Source: a bacterium
Lineage (GTDB): Bacteria > Elusimicrobiota > Elusimicrobia > UBA1565 > UBA9628
Direction: 5' to 3'
Length of the DNA: 22,930 nt
Assembly: GCA_021796015.1 (NCBI GenBank)
Contig: JAJYOT010000027.1
Coordinates: 1-22,930, forward strand
Part shown: positions 1 to 6,916 of the stretch, piece by piece
Layout of the letters: each line of letters begins with the position of its first letter
Numbering within the stretch: position 1 is the stretch's first letter
Position numbers and translations under genes: made by a program
The notes under the pieces: generated by a model
Told to the model about the DNA's origin: nothing
The model's input: only the letters and a program-made list of their open reading frames with translations
The model's database searches: none

Positions 1-766
1 CCGATCTAAGTTCCTCGACTTTTTTAAGCAAGGACTCAAAAAGAGACTGATTCTGAACCGCGACCGCGTAGTATTTCGCCTCCAAGACATATCCCATCAG
101 ATATTTTCCTTGATTCATCGCTTGGGCTTTCTCAAAATAAGCTTTCGCCTTTTTTGGGTTTCCGCCCAACATCGGAGGCCGGGAATAATAAGTTCCAAAG
201 AAAAGTTCAGGGCCGGCGAAGTTATAAGCGACGTTGAGTTCCTTAACTCGCCGCATCATCGCGACAACCTTAGGGAGAGACGCTAAACTCGCGGGAGAGT
301 CTTTCTTCAGATTAATCTCTCCAGCCCAGTTAAAGGCGGCCCAGAAAAGAGAAGGCGCGTCCTTAACCGAAGCCCCCTTGAGTTCTCTTGAGAGAGCGCC
401 CAGGCTTTCCGTTTTAATACTTTTAAACTTCTTTTTAAGAGAGAGAGCCCTTAAAGCGTAATTTCTCCCTCTTTGGTAAAAGGCGGCGGCTCGCGCGGGG
501 TTTGAATCTTCGATAAAGAGAAAACTGTATCCCGCAAAGCCCTGAGCGGCCAAGACCAGTAAAGAAGAATTGCGCGGGCTGTTATAAAGGAGCTCTTCGA
601 GAAGTTTCAATTGCGCGGGAAAAGAATCTTTGGCGAAAGCCGGATCGGCTTCATCATAGAGGGCCCCCACCCCGCCCTGAATCACTTCCGAAGTCGAGCG
701 CACGGCAATTGGGCGCAAACTACAAGCCGAGGCCAGAAAGACGAAAAAGAAAAAAGATTTTTTCAA
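1..766 (-). CDS. TRAP transporter TatT-like lipoprotein, 3' end cut by window edge
   Basis: About 255 codons are visible; the C-terminus lies beyond base 1. TatT proteins are periplasmic helical TPR-like lipoproteins that partner the solute-binding DctP subunit of TRAP transporters. What is seen: an N-terminus of MKKSFFFFVFLASAC, a hydrophobic stretch ending in a cysteine that fits a somewhat relaxed lipobox. It is followed by helical sequence including LLVLAAQGFAGYSFLFIEDS and, near the visible end, GGNPKKAKAYFEKA and LEAKYYAVAVQNQSLFE, which match the family's C-terminal pattern as I know it. The start is TTG at 766-764, overlapping the TGA stop of the upstream gene (TTGA), with no Shine-Dalgarno, so translational coupling is likely. 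The usual dctP/dctQ/dctM partners would lie beyond the left edge and cannot be checked. Family assignment is fairly confident; the start is less so. Confidence 0.8.
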   Translation of the reverse strand, partial: MKKSFFFFVFLASACSLRPIAVRSTSEVIQGGVGALYDEADPAFAKDSFPAQLKLLEELLYNSPRNSSLLVLAAQGFAGYSFLFIEDSNPARAAAFYQRGRNYALRALSLKKKFKSIKTESLGALSRELKGASVKDAPSLFWAAFNWAGEINLKKDSPASLASLPKVVAMMRRVKELNVAYNFAGPELFFGTYYSRPPMLGGNPKKAKAYFEKAQAMNQGKYLMGYVLEAKYYAVAVQNQSLFESLLKKVEELRS

Positions 767-1455
767 TTTAGAGGTTGAAGGGACCGCCGAATTTGCAAGA
801 ACTTAAGGGATGAGTTCCAGGGGCCGCGCTTTCCGTAAAACTCAAGAACATCTCCCTTGAGTTTAGCTCCGTACATATTTTTATCGACGGCAAAAAACCA
901 TTGAATGGATTGCCTAAGAGCCGCAACCGACTCATGCATGACGTAAAAATTTCCGTCTTCAAATTGAAGCAAACACACCGAAGCCGCCGGATGCGGGCCG
1001 GGTTGATAAATAGGCGCAAAAACGATGGAATCAATCGTGATTTTGTCGACCGAGTCATAAAGCGGTCTTAAAAGATCATCGGAGACAATTTTGGCCTCAA
1101 CCCCCTTGGGGTCATCTAAATCCTTAACCCAAACGGCGTCTCCTTTAAGAGAAATCTGGTAGCGGTGGGATGGGAAAACCGAGGCGACTCCCTTGGCCAA
1201 GTCCTCGCGGGAATAAATATGAGTCACCCCATCCTGGCGAAATTCCGTCCACAAGGAGCTGTCTGAACCAATTTGAGCGGCGACCTTGATGAGCGAATCT
1301 CCCACGGGGCGGGAAATGAAGGCTTCCTTTTTAGGGGACGCGAACGCATTCAAATTCAACTCCAAAAGCAATTTAGGGGAAGAGCTTGGAGCGGCCCAGG
1401 GAACGGAAGGCGTTAAACAGAGCGTCAAGGCGGCGGCGAAGATTATCTTTTTCAT
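763..1455 (-). CDS. Secreted protein of unknown function, coupled to the TatT gene
   Basis: 230 residues. The N-terminus MKKIIFAAALTLCLTPSVPWAA is a clear signal peptide, with cleavage likely after PWA, so the product is periplasmic or secreted. The mature part has no transmembrane segment and no motif I recognise. It is mixed alpha/beta in appearance, with a C-terminal stretch (VDKNMYGAKLKGDVLEFYGK) that looks like beta strands. GAGGG lies one base before the ATG, an unusually close Shine-Dalgarno. Its stop overlaps the start of the TatT-like gene, so the two are probably one operon. By context it could be an accessory of the same TRAP system, but nothing in the sequence proves that. Confidence 0.75.
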   Translation of the reverse strand: MKKIIFAAALTLCLTPSVPWAAPSSSPKLLLELNLNAFASPKKEAFISRPVGDSLIKVAAQIGSDSSLWTEFRQDGVTHIYSREDLAKGVASVFPSHRYQISLKGDAVWVKDLDDPKGVEAKIVSDDLLRPLYDSVDKITIDSIVFAPIYQPGPHPAASVCLLQFEDGNFYVMHESVAALRQSIQWFFAVDKNMYGAKLKGDVLEFYGKRGPWNSSLKFLQIRRSLQPLN

Positions 1456-1524
1456 ACCCTCATTGTATAAAAGTTAAAAAATTATTTACTATACCTTTTT
1501 CTTTTAATTTGTATGGATGGTATT

Positions 1525-1568
1525 GTCCAGTTATTTTCGGGACACAACATTAAGCAAAGGGACTGGAC
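1525..1568. repeat. Inverted repeat with 7-bp arms around a 30-bp spacer
   Basis: GTCCAGT (1525-1531) and ACTGGAC (1562-1568) are perfect inverted copies in the intergenic region between two divergent genes. The spacer contains GGGACACAACA (1539-1549). The right arm overlaps the proposed -35 of the downstream gene, so this could be an operator. It could equally be a remnant of an inserted element, because the 11-nt spacer word recurs inverted at 6278-6288. Confidence 0.45.
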
Positions 1569-1592
1569 TTTTCTCCACACTCTTGTTAGAAT
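1564..1592 (+). promoter_or_regulatory. Candidate sigma70 promoter for the Phi_1-like gene
   Basis: TGGACT (1564-1569) and TAGAAT (1587-1592) are separated by 17 bp. The -10 matches the TATAAT consensus at five of six positions and the -35 matches TTGACA at four of six. It would give a leader of about 26 nt carrying the strong Shine-Dalgarno GGGAGG (1612-1617). It is assigned by eye only. Confidence 0.35.
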
Positions 1593-1624
1593 CAAGACAA
1601 GTTGAAACAATGGGAGGCGTCATG

Positions 1625-2623
1625 ATGAAAAAAAGTCTTTTCGCGATCGCGGAGGCTCTCTTATCCCTGGGTCTTATCTTTTCGCCCGCTTTCTCTCAAA
1701 CAGAAATTTCAAATCCATCTCCCTGGCATCAAAAACTCATTCCGCTCGCCAAAGACTTTCATTTTAAGCCTTCCATCGCAAAAGCCTCTCCCGTCTCCCA
1801 AGCCCGTCTTGGCGCGCATATCATGCCGGTCAGCTTTCATTCAAAATTCATGTCGCCCTCTCCCAAAGCCTCCGCTTCCAAAATTCTTTTGTCTTACTAC
1901 GGAGGGCCTCTTCTCAACCACGTGAAAGTCGTGGTCATTTATTGGAACAAAGACGTCGCTTTTCAAGATCAGATTCCGGGGTTTTTCGCCAACGTCACTC
2001 AAAGCCCTTTTTTTGATTGGCTTAAAGAGTATAACGCGCCTCATCAATCCATCGGCTACGGTTCTTTAGAAGCCATGCACCTGGATCAAAAAGCTCCGTT
2101 TAAGAATCTCATCGAGGATTCGGAGATTCAGGCCCAGCTCTTAAGAATGATCAAAGACGGCTCTGTTCCCGCGGTAGACAAAAATACCCTTTACATGATT
2201 TATTTCCCGCCCAAAATGCAAATTGATTTGGGTGGTCAGAAATCCTGCGAGGTTTTCTGCGCCTATCACAACAGCTTTCTCAAAAACGGATCTGAAATCA
2301 ATTACGGCGTCATTCCTGATCAAGGAGGCAGTTGCGACGGCGGTTGCGGGCCCAGCCCGTCTCGCTTTGACAATGAAACTTCGGTTACCTCGCACGAACT
2401 GACCGAAGCCGTCACCGATCCGGCCGTGGGTCTTGTTCAGGGCTCCCAACCCGCCTATCCCTTGGGCTGGTACAACGCTTCCGCCGGAGAAATTGGAGAT
2501 ATTTGCGCCGATAAACAAGGAATGGTGGATGGATATGTGGTCCAAAAAGAATGGTCCAACCAACGCCAAACCTGCGTCAATTCTTCCGACGATCCCGGTT
2601 CCCCTGTTCAATCTCCCAACTAA
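1625..2623 (+). CDS. Secreted Exordium/phosphate-induced (Phi_1)-like protein
   Basis: 332 residues from ATG 1625, which sits 7 nt after GGAGG; the adjacent ATG at 1622 is the alternative. The N-terminus (MKKSLFAIAEALLSLGLIFSPAFSQ) is a signal peptide. Two blocks recall the Phi_1/Exordium family known mainly from plants and some bacteria. One is YYGGPLL plus a beta strand (KVVVIYW) near residues 91-107. The other is SHELTEAVTDP near 256-265, followed by GWYN and GEIGDIC near 281-294, the counterpart of the plant HEIAE...NAWY...EIxDLC block. Six cysteines in the mature part suggest disulfides. The HExxE-like motif lacks the second histidine of a classical zinc peptidase, so enzymatic activity is open. 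Role in bacteria is unknown. Family recognition is from memory of motifs, not an alignment. Confidence 0.65.
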   Translation: MKKSLFAIAEALLSLGLIFSPAFSQTEISNPSPWHQKLIPLAKDFHFKPSIAKASPVSQARLGAHIMPVSFHSKFMSPSPKASASKILLSYYGGPLLNHVKVVVIYWNKDVAFQDQIPGFFANVTQSPFFDWLKEYNAPHQSIGYGSLEAMHLDQKAPFKNLIEDSEIQAQLLRMIKDGSVPAVDKNTLYMIYFPPKMQIDLGGQKSCEVFCAYHNSFLKNGSEINYGVIPDQGGSCDGGCGPSPSRFDNETSVTSHELTEAVTDPAVGLVQGSQPAYPLGWYNASAGEIGDICADKQGMVDGYVVQKEWSNQRQTCVNSSDDPGSPVQSPN

Positions 2624-2624
2624 A

Positions 2625-2654
2625 AAGTAAAAAAGGGAATATCCTTTTTTACTT
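2625..2654. terminator. Bidirectional intrinsic terminator between convergent genes
   Basis: A perfect 12-bp stem, AAGTAAAAAAGG (2625-2636) pairing with CCTTTTTTACTT (2643-2654), has a 6-nt loop. The runs of A and T lie within the arms, so on either strand the hairpin ends in a U-rich stretch. It starts two bases after the stop of the plus-strand gene. Its right arm contains the stop codon of the minus-strand TPR gene (2649-2651), so one structure serves both transcripts. Confidence 0.7.
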
Positions 2655-5588
2655 GGCCAAAGCCTGGGCGCGCTGAATAAAGACTTGATATCTTTGAGCC
2701 AAATGCGGGTTCTGATTTAAGAGAGCCGCGCTTGTAAAGTCTGAGACCGCGTTTTCATACTGCCCCATTTTCGTATAGGCCGAAGCCCGGTTAACCCAGT
2801 ATCGGGTCGCCCGCGGACTGAGCTCTATCGCGCGGCTAAAAGCGGCGACGGCCTTGGAATAATTCCCAAGAGCAAAATAACCGAGCCCCAGGCCATTATA
2901 GGTTTGGGCGCTGGCCGGATCTTTTTGAACGGCTAGGGCATAATTATCCAAGGCTTTCTGAAAATCTTTTTGGAAATAGCGAAGGTTTCCGCCTAGGAAA
3001 TAGGCGCGGGCGTTGTTGGGATCAAGGTTAAGAGCCGCGGTAATTTCAGACAAAGCGTCTTGATATTCCTTGCGGATGATTAAGAGGGAAGCTAACTCCA
3101 AACGATAGGAAACGTCGCGCGGAGACCCGGTAATCGCGCTCTCAAAATCGGTTTTTGCCGAATCATAAAGGTGATAGGCAATATAAACCTCTCCGCGAGC
3201 CGCTAAAATTTGGGAGTTATTCGGCAAACGACCCAAGGCCTTGGAATAGCGCGTGATGGCCTCATCCATTCGCCCGGCGTTAGCGTCGGCATCGGCTTTA
3301 ATCAACAGAAGATAGGGGTCCACTTTGTCGGCCGGGGACAAAGGCGCGGCTTCGGAAATCGCGCGGTAGAAATCATCTTGGGTGTCATGCGGAATGGCAA
3401 AGCCGAAATCGGGAGAATGCGCAATCGGAAGAAGAAGGTTGGCCGCGCGGTAATCCTCATGCGCTTGCCGGTAATGATGAGAAGCGGCATGGGCGACCGC
3501 CTTAGCCAAATATAGATGAGAATTTCTAACCCCAAGGATAATGGCGCGGTTTAAATTATCCAAGGTCTCCCGCGCTTGATGCAAGGCCAAATACGAAAGC
3601 CCGCGCTCGAAATAGGCCGGCCCATAAGAAGAATCTGCTTCCAAAGCCTGATTGCAGAAGGAAATGGCTTTTTCCGGTTTTTTAAGAATTCTTAAGGCTT
3701 CGCAAGCCCCGGTCAAAGCTTTTTTTAAATGCGGATTAATTTTCAAAGCCTCCTGAAACTTTTTTAAAGCTTCTTTTGTCTCGCCCAAAGCTCCCTCGGC
3801 CCGGGCCCAATAAATGAGATAGGAAGCATTCTTTTCGTCTAAATCGGAGGCCCGGCCCAGAAACTTCGCGGCCAGAGCGTATTGATTAGTTCTCCAATAG
3901 AAAAGCCCCTTCACATAGTAGGCCGGCGCGTATTTAGGGTTTTGAGCAAGAACGGAATTAACATCTTTAAGGCCATTCTCCATATCTCCCAAACGGGAAT
4001 AGACCTTGGCCCGGGCCGTGAGAACTAGTTTTGAGTCCATCCTCAAATTTAGAGCCCCACCCAAGGATTTGAGGGCGCTCAAAAAATCCGACATCTCATA
4101 CTCAACGACGCCTAAATTATATTGGTAAACCGCCGTCTTGGGAGACAAGGAAACCGCCTTAAGCAAATCCTTAAGCCCCTGGTCTTTTTGATGGAGCATC
4201 TCGGCTTCAATAACCCCCCGGTCGTTATAAGCCTTGGCGTTCTTTGGCTCCGTTTTGATGGCGAAATTTAAATCATCCAGGGCTTTTTCTAAATGATGAG
4301 TGGAAACGTAAAGCCCGGCCCGATCAAGACGCACGAAAACCTCTTGCGGAGCAATTCCCGCCGCCTGGGTTAAATCATCCAAGGCCTTCGCGTTTTGGCC
4401 CTCTTTTTCTTCTATTTTGGCCCGCAAGGCCCAGGGAACGGGAGAACTCGGCCCCATCTCAATGGCCAAAGCCAAATCTTTAAGCGCGGCCTTCTCATCC
4501 CCATTTTTTCTTTCTAAATTAATTCGCCTTAAAATCGCGGTCAGAAAAATTTGAGAACAGGGGGCTTTCAGGCAAAGGCTTTCCTCAACCGCTTTGGAAT
4601 AAGCCTCTTTCGCTTTTTTCAAATCTTTATTTTGGGCGAAATAATCCCCGATTTTGACGGCCTCGCCCGGCGAAAGCCAATCAAGGCCTAAAACTTTTCG
4701 ATAATCTTTTTCGGCCTTTGATTTCTTTCCGCCGGCGAAATACGCGGCGGCCTGGGCCAAATAGGGTTTCTCATCCTCCCCCGCTTCTTGAACGGCGCGG
4801 TCCAAATTCTCAAAAGCGGCGGTGGTCTTGTGAAGGGAAAACTCAAGCCGGGCCAAAGCCAAATAGGGGCGATCATCATCAGGATTGAGCTTTAAGGCTT
4901 TTTGATAAGCCTCTTCCGCCCGGTCGAGATCGTTTTTTTGAACCAGAACATCTCCCAAAAGAAGATAGGCTTCTAAATCCGCCTGGTTTTTTTGAATGAC
5001 CCCCAGTAAATTTTTCAAGGCTTCATCGGGTTTGCGCTCTTTATAAAGGATGCGCGCTTTCTGATAAAGATAAAGCGGCGACGGCTTGGCTTCAATTTGA
5101 AGGGCGTCGTTGATATCGCTTAAGGCTTGGTCGTATTTCCCCAGAGACTGATAGGCCAGGGCTCTTCCCGCCAAAACTTCCGGGGTTTTAATACCGCGGC
5201 TGAGAAGTTCCGCATAGGCTTTTAAGGCCAAGTTTCCTTCTTCCCGAATCTCAGAAGAAATTCCGGCGGCCAAAAGTTCGCCGCTCCGCATTTGGGAAAA
5301 GGGTTTTAAATTGTGAGAAAAAATCCAATGGGCGTTTTTAAGGGCGTGTTGAATGTCTCCCAAATGCTCCTCAATAGAAGCCTGAAGCCCGCGCAGACGG
5401 AGCCAATCAGCCTCGACCTTGACGGCTTCGCCCGCATAGGCCAGAGCCTTTCTAAAATTGGTATTGAGATAAGCTTTGTTGGCCCTTTGATAAAGCCCGC
5501 GCGGGCGCGGCACATGAGCGGCCCAAAGAGGCGAAGAGAGAAAAATCAGCGGCCCCGCTAAAAATTTTGCTTTCGATTTTAATCCCAT
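2649..5588 (-). CDS. Exported giant tetratricopeptide-repeat protein
   Basis: 979 residues. The N-terminus MGLKSKAKFLAGPLIFLSSPLWAA is a signal peptide, so the repeats probably face the periplasm. Almost all of the mature protein is a chain of 34-residue TPR helix-turn-helix units, roughly 25 by length. Clear units include AEEAYQKALKLNPDD and AYFLGGNLRYFQKDFQKALD, with YNGLGLGYFALGNYSKAVAA and YWVNRASAYTKMGQYENAVS close to the C-terminus. One unit near the middle of the C-terminal half (HSPDFGFAIPHDTQDDFYRA) departs from the consensus. TPR solenoids are protein-interaction scaffolds; no catalytic domain is present and the partner is not apparent. The gene stands alone, convergent with the Phi_1-like gene and divergent from the toxin-antitoxin pair. 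I see no strong Shine-Dalgarno at the chosen ATG. Confidence 0.9.
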   Translation of the reverse strand: MGLKSKAKFLAGPLIFLSSPLWAAHVPRPRGLYQRANKAYLNTNFRKALAYAGEAVKVEADWLRLRGLQASIEEHLGDIQHALKNAHWIFSHNLKPFSQMRSGELLAAGISSEIREEGNLALKAYAELLSRGIKTPEVLAGRALAYQSLGKYDQALSDINDALQIEAKPSPLYLYQKARILYKERKPDEALKNLLGVIQKNQADLEAYLLLGDVLVQKNDLDRAEEAYQKALKLNPDDDRPYLALARLEFSLHKTTAAFENLDRAVQEAGEDEKPYLAQAAAYFAGGKKSKAEKDYRKVLGLDWLSPGEAVKIGDYFAQNKDLKKAKEAYSKAVEESLCLKAPCSQIFLTAILRRINLERKNGDEKAALKDLALAIEMGPSSPVPWALRAKIEEKEGQNAKALDDLTQAAGIAPQEVFVRLDRAGLYVSTHHLEKALDDLNFAIKTEPKNAKAYNDRGVIEAEMLHQKDQGLKDLLKAVSLSPKTAVYQYNLGVVEYEMSDFLSALKSLGGALNLRMDSKLVLTARAKVYSRLGDMENGLKDVNSVLAQNPKYAPAYYVKGLFYWRTNQYALAAKFLGRASDLDEKNASYLIYWARAEGALGETKEALKKFQEALKINPHLKKALTGACEALRILKKPEKAISFCNQALEADSSYGPAYFERGLSYLALHQARETLDNLNRAIILGVRNSHLYLAKAVAHAASHHYRQAHEDYRAANLLLPIAHSPDFGFAIPHDTQDDFYRAISEAAPLSPADKVDPYLLLIKADADANAGRMDEAITRYSKALGRLPNNSQILAARGEVYIAYHLYDSAKTDFESAITGSPRDVSYRLELASLLIIRKEYQDALSEITAALNLDPNNARAYFLGGNLRYFQKDFQKALDNYALAVQKDPASAQTYNGLGLGYFALGNYSKAVAAFSRAIELSPRATRYWVNRASAYTKMGQYENAVSDFTSAALLNQNPHLAQRYQVFIQRAQALAK

Positions 5589-5663
5589 AGACTCTATATA
5601 AACACAAGTTATTAAATTTTTAAGTCATAGCCAATCTTAAATTCAGCGGAAGCGCTTTGAGGC

Positions 5664-5692
5664 TTGACAAAAATCAGAAAATCTGATATACT
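5664..5692 (+). promoter_or_regulatory. Strong sigma70 promoter with an internal operator (5673-5687)
   Basis: TTGACA (5664-5669) is a consensus -35, followed by exactly 17 bp and TATACT (5687-5692) with an extended TGA just upstream. Between the two boxes lies a perfect dyad, ATCAGA-AAA-TCTGAT (5673-5687), which touches the -10. This is where a self-repressing antitoxin would bind. Transcription would start near 5699, leaving only about 13 nt before the antitoxin ATG and no Shine-Dalgarno. Confidence 0.8.
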
Positions 5693-5711
5693 GAATATAA
5701 GAAAAACGAAT

Positions 5712-6005
5712 ATGGCCACGCTCAGAAAAATCAACGAACGGCATCAGATCACGATCCCCGCCGGCGTTCTTCGGGACGCTGGCCTGCCCTCCGGAGGGCT
5801 CTATTCCATCGAGGCCAAGGATGGAAAGATTATTCTAGAACCCAAGGAAATCGGCGACAAGAACCTGGAAGAAGAAGATTGGAAGGCCTTGGAGTCCATG
5901 GTCCATCGGCAAACTCATTCCGGCGAGTCGACGCTTTATCCCAATCCCCAAACGGCGAAGAGTCATTTTAAGCGCCTGAATAAGGGTTCGGCAAGAAATA
6001 AGTGA
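5712..6005 (+). CDS. AbrB/MazE/SpoVT-family antitoxin
   Basis: 97 residues from ATG 5712. An in-frame ATG at 5664 is excluded because it lies inside the promoter. Residues 1 to about 47 form a swapped-hairpin SpoVT-AbrB DNA-binding domain: MATLRKINERHQITIPAGVL, then a GL..GGLYSIEAKDGKIILEP strand pattern. The acidic C-terminal half (NLEEEDWKALESMV) would bind and neutralise the toxin. The following gene starts at GTG within GTGA, a 4-nt overlap typical of toxin-antitoxin pairs. Autoregulation through the dyad in the promoter is likely. The AbrB-type antitoxin is more often paired with PemK/MazF or VapC toxins than with a RelE-fold one. Identification of the DNA-binding domain is firm; the pairing is from position. 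Confidence 0.85.
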   Translation: MATLRKINERHQITIPAGVLRDAGLPSGGLYSIEAKDGKIILEPKEIGDKNLEEEDWKALESMVHRQTHSGESTLYPNPQTAKSHFKRLNKGSARNK

Positions 6006-6277
6006 TTCAGGTTCGCTATCTGCGTTCCTTTGACCAGTCTTTCTTGTCTCTGTCCAAGCGGGAGCGCGCTCTCGCGGAAGACGCCGTCAAGCGGCTTCTG
6101 GATTATTTCGACGGCAAGCCTCGCCCCCTAGGGCTGGGACTTCGAAAGTCGCGGGGCTCCTTCTGGGAAATTCGCGCATCCCTGGATAAGAGAATTATTT
6201 TTATATTGGAAAAAAATCTCGCGACCTTCGTTTTGATCGGCAATCATGATGAGATCCGGCGCGCTCTCGGCCGCTAG
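6002..6277 (+). CDS. RelE/ParE-family toxin
   Basis: 91 residues, GTG start at 6002 overlapping the antitoxin stop by 4 nt. Length and layout fit the RelE/ParE fold. An N-terminal helical pair (SFDQSFLSLSKRERALAEDAVKRLL, residues about 9-33) precedes a beta-rich C-terminal half with SFWEIRASLDKRIIFILE and the terminal GNHDEIRRAL, the position where the family carries its conserved H. RelE members cleave mRNA on the ribosome and ParE members poison gyrase; the sequence alone does not tell which this is. Lys/Arg residues in the R..S.....EIRAS..KR stretch are the likely functional ones. It is cotranscribed with the antitoxin. Confidence 0.8.
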   Translation: MIQVRYLRSFDQSFLSLSKRERALAEDAVKRLLDYFDGKPRPLGLGLRKSRGSFWEIRASLDKRIIFILEKNLATFVLIGNHDEIRRALGR

Positions 6278-6307
6278 TGTTGTGTCCCATGGGAACAAAA
6301 ATGTCCC
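6278..6307 (+). repeat. Short repeat-bearing intergenic segment, possible element end
   Basis: Directly after the toxin stop comes TGTTGTGTCCC (6278-6288), then a second TGTCCC at 6302-6307, separated by ATGGGAACAAAAA. The 11-mer recurs in inverted orientation at 1539-1549. This looks like a degraded insertion-sequence or other repeat end, but no transposase and no partner end are visible nearby. It separates the toxin-antitoxin pair from the ORF6N gene. Confidence 0.3.
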
Positions 6308-6335
6308 TTATCCGTATTAATTTCAAGGGGGCCCC

Positions 6336-6854
6336 ATGAATACCACAATCATACCGGTTGGGAACATCGAACAGCGTATTTATTTTCTTCGCGGACGACG
6401 GGTCATGCTGGATCAGGATTTAGCGCGACTCTACGGCGTAAAGCTCAAAGCATTAAACCAGGCTGTTAAGCGAAATAGAGGCCGATTCCCCAAGGACTTC
6501 ATGTTCCAGTTAAATCAGAAAGAAGCGTCGGCTTCAAGGTCACAGATTGTGACCTTGAAGCGCGGGGAAAACATCAAATATTTGCCGTATGCTTTTACCG
6601 AACAAGGAGTCGCCATGCTTTCCAGCGTTTTGCGAAGCGAACGCGCCATTCAAGTCAATATTTCCATTATGAGGACATTCGCGAAATTGAGGGAAATAAT
6701 CTCATCCAATAAGGATTTGGCAAGGCGTCTTGATGAGCTGGAGGGAAAATATGACGCTCAATTCAAGGCCGTATTCAACGCTATTCGCGAATTGATGGAG
6801 CCGCCTAAAGAGCCCCCTCGAAAAATCGGCTTTGCGCCTCCAGGTCAAAAGTAA
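6336..6854 (+). CDS. ORF6N (KilA-N-like) domain protein
   Basis: 172 residues, ATG 6336 preceded by AAGGGGG with a 4-nt gap. Residues about 8-95 form an ORF6N domain, a DNA-binding module known from phages, plasmids and bacterial mobile regions. It is recognisable by IEQRIYFLRGRRVMLDQDLA, YGV..KALNQAVKRN..RFP.DFMFQL, SQIVTLKRG and the highly typical YLPYAFTEQGVAMLSSVL, followed by RAIQVNISIMRTF. Residues about 113-150 are a probable coiled coil (LREIISSNKDLARRLDELEG), and the tail is Pro/Lys-rich. The family's exact role is unknown; regulation of a mobile element or of phage defence has been suggested. Its position beside a toxin-antitoxin pair and a possible element end suggests an acquired stability/mobile patch. 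Confidence 0.9.
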   Translation: MNTTIIPVGNIEQRIYFLRGRRVMLDQDLARLYGVKLKALNQAVKRNRGRFPKDFMFQLNQKEASASRSQIVTLKRGENIKYLPYAFTEQGVAMLSSVLRSERAIQVNISIMRTFAKLREIISSNKDLARRLDELEGKYDAQFKAVFNAIRELMEPPKEPPRKIGFAPPGQK

Positions 6855-6873
6855 AAAATTGGTAAAAATAAGC

Positions 6874-6910
6874 GTCAAGCCTTGACAAAAAAGCGGCGCG
6901 GGGTTAACCT
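6874..6910 (+). promoter_or_regulatory. Promoter with operator-like dyad over the -35
   Basis: TTGACA (6882-6887) is a consensus -35; a weak -10, TAACCT (6905-6910), follows after 17 bp. A perfect dyad GTCAAG-C-CTTGAC (6874-6886) overlaps the -35, and GGTTAACC (6902-6909), a perfect palindrome, overlaps the -10. Transcription would begin at or very near the ATG at 6917, so the message would be leaderless or nearly so. Confidence 0.5.
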
Positions 6911-6916
6911 TAGGGT

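Noticed and set aside
5664..5711. ATG at 5664 as the antitoxin start
   Set aside because: The region is the promoter itself (-35 to -10), and the AbrB domain begins at the ATG of 5712.
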